A DNA stretch of 64,000 nucleotides from Candidatus Gastranaerophilales bacterium (GTDB lineage: Bacteria > Bacillota > Clostridia > Lachnospirales > Lachnospiraceae): the NCBI GenBank assembly GCA_023663225.1, contig JAMPHU010000011.1:1-64000 (forward strand), in the 5' to 3' direction. The notes under the pieces were generated by a model. It ran no database searches and had not been told where the DNA came from. It saw nothing but the letters and a program-made list of their open reading frames with translations. The position numbers were made by a program, and so were the translations under genes. Shown here one piece after another: positions 62,962 to 64,000 of the stretch (its first letter is position 1; each line of letters starts with the position of its first letter).

Positions 62962-64000
62962 ATGCGCAAGGTGGTCGTAGTCGGCGGCGGGGCGGCAGGC
63001 ATGATGGCGGCTCTGGCCGCGGCAAAGGCAGGGGCAGATGTGACGCTGCTTGAAAAAAATGAAAAATTGGGCAAAAAGCTCTTTATCACCGGAAAAGGGC
63101 GGTGCAATGTGACCAATGCCGGCGAAAAGGAGGCTTTCTTCGCCAATCTGTGTTCCAACAGTAAGTTCTTGTACAGCGCCTATTCTCGCTTTGACAGCGG
63201 GGCGGTCATGGAATTTTTTGAAAAGGCGGGATGTCCTCTGAAAGTGGAGAGAGGGGCGCGTGTATTCCCGATGTCGGATCATTCCTCCGACATTATAGCG
63301 ACGCTCAGGAGAGAATTGGGAAAAAGCGGTGTGGAGGTCTGCCTGAACACCAAGGTGGAAGAGATCCGGCTGCGAGCGGCGATTTCCGACGAGCAAGCGG
63401 CGCAGACCGTTCTGAAGCCGGAAGCGTCTGCGGACGAGAAACGTTTGATGGCCTTTGCGGGGGTAAAGCTTTCGGACGGCCGCAGTATAGATGGGGATCG
63501 GGGTATTCTGTGTACCGGAGGTCTGTCTTATCCGTCCACCGGCTCTACGGGAGACGGTTTTCGGTTCGCCGAGCAGACGGGACACAGACTGATAGAACCC
63601 AGAGCGGCATTGGTGCCGCTGTGCGCAAAGGAGGACTGGTGTAGAGAGTTGATGGGACTTTCTTTGCGAAATGTCTCTCTGCGCATGATAAACGGCAAGA
63701 AGGAGCTTTTCCAGGGGTTTGGAGAGATGCTTTTCACCCATTTCGGGGTGAGCGGGCCCTTGGTTCTTAGCGCCAGCAGCTTTTACGGCAGACGAAAGAG
63801 CGGGGACGTGAAGCTTTTGATCGACCTAAAACCGGCCCTTTCCATGGAACAACTGGACAGTCGGCTGTTGCGGGACTTTGAGGAGAATCGGAACAGACAG
63901 TTCAAAAATGCGCTGGGCGGTCTGTTCCCCGCGAAGCTGATCCCTGTGATGGTCAGGCTTTCGGGGATTCTTCCGGACAAGCAGGTCAATGAGGTGACCA
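62962..64000 (+). CDS. YhiN/HI0933-type NAD(P)/FAD-dependent oxidoreductase (cut by window edge)
   Basis: At least 346 residues. FAD-binding G-G-G-A-A-G-M-M (about 8-15), then the family's E-K-N-E-K-L-G-K-K-L-xx-T-G-K-G-R-C-N-V-T-N block (31-51). G-G-L-S-Y-P-xx-G-S-T-G-D-G-F near 183-196 is the second hallmark. The role is unclear (aminoacetone oxidase-like in some annotations). The gene starts directly after rpiR, so it is probably co-transcribed, and continues beyond 64000. Confidence 0.9.
   Translation, partial: MRKVVVVGGGAAGMMAALAAAKAGADVTLLEKNEKLGKKLFITGKGRCNVTNAGEKEAFFANLCSNSKFLYSAYSRFDSGAVMEFFEKAGCPLKVERGARVFPMSDHSSDIIATLRRELGKSGVEVCLNTKVEEIRLRAAISDEQAAQTVLKPEASADEKRLMAFAGVKLSDGRSIDGDRGILCTGGLSYPSTGSTGDGFRFAEQTGHRLIEPRAALVPLCAKEDWCRELMGLSLRNVSLRMINGKKELFQGFGEMLFTHFGVSGPLVLSASSFYGRRKSGDVKLLIDLKPALSMEQLDSRLLRDFEENRNRQFKNALGGLFPAKLIPVMVRLSGILPDKQVNEVT

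Overview
The window is about 50% G+C and reads as a chromosomal segment of a strictly anaerobic Firmicute, most likely a member of the Lachnospiraceae. This is inferred from gene content and order: era, a YqzL-like gene and recO together, a Lachnospiraceae-style S21, a sodium-pump decarboxylase cluster, rubrerythrin, a giant fused 2-hydroxyacyl-CoA dehydratase activase, PF06541 and DUF4349 proteins, and consensus sigma-A promoters (TTGACA/TATAAT types). No rRNA, tRNA, CRISPR array, prophage or insertion sequence was seen.

Layout. 1-4.0 kb: accessory genes (two alpha/beta hydrolases, the first cut by the edge, two related four-to-six-helix membrane proteins flanking an ATC-hydrolase-like protein, a CopZ-like metal-binding protein, a YbaK/ProX deacylase). 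4.1-13.9 kb: carbohydrate and housekeeping genes (GH2 beta-galactosidase, flavin reductase, RNase H with viroplasmin-like N-terminus, RluF-like pseudouridine synthase, NAD+ DNA ligase, MetA, GH43 enzyme, two small proteins). 14.0-18.3 kb, minus strand: a 1419-residue fused activase/dehydratase-like protein. 18.4-24.6 kb: rhomboid-like pseudoprotease, degenerate sigma-70-like protein, unknown protein, M16C peptidase, DUF4349 lipoprotein. 24.6-25.4 kb: about 890 bases without a gene, filled by three consecutive long imperfect palindromes. 25.5-34.2 kb: era, YqzL-like, recO, a lipoprotein, glyS, then a TPR/J-like protein and an HscC-type Hsp70. 34.2-49.2 kb: PsiE-like protein, a large membrane protein, rubrerythrin, alaS, rpsU, a PF06541 membrane protein, two D-Ala-D-Ala carboxypeptidases around a phosphoesterase/scpA/scpB/PilZ block, and a PTPS-related membrane protein.

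49.2-54.6 kb is one co-directional cluster: an acyl-CoA-type carboxyltransferase, OadG (fused to a lipoprotein domain), a biotin carrier, the OadB Na+ pump and an OadA carboxyltransferase, ended by a strong terminator. Two carboxyltransferases share one biotin carrier and one pump, so the set could decarboxylate two substrates or work as a transcarboxylase.

54.7-61.0 kb is accessory: a DUF6483 protein and a DUF2185-bearing protein (minus strand), then a compact candidate type I toxin-antitoxin locus (a 32-residue hydrophobic peptide on the minus strand with a convergent short RNA, each with its own near-consensus promoter), then an ECF sigma factor heading an ABC-transporter operon. 61.3-64.0 kb holds a TetR regulator, a 135-base array of hairpins with a possible pseudoknot, an RpiR regulator and the start of a YhiN-type flavoprotein cut by the right edge.

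The most interesting items are the candidate type I toxin-antitoxin locus, the triple palindrome at 24.6-25.4 kb, the hairpin array at 61.9 kb, the degenerate sigma factor, and the double-carboxyltransferase sodium-pump cluster.
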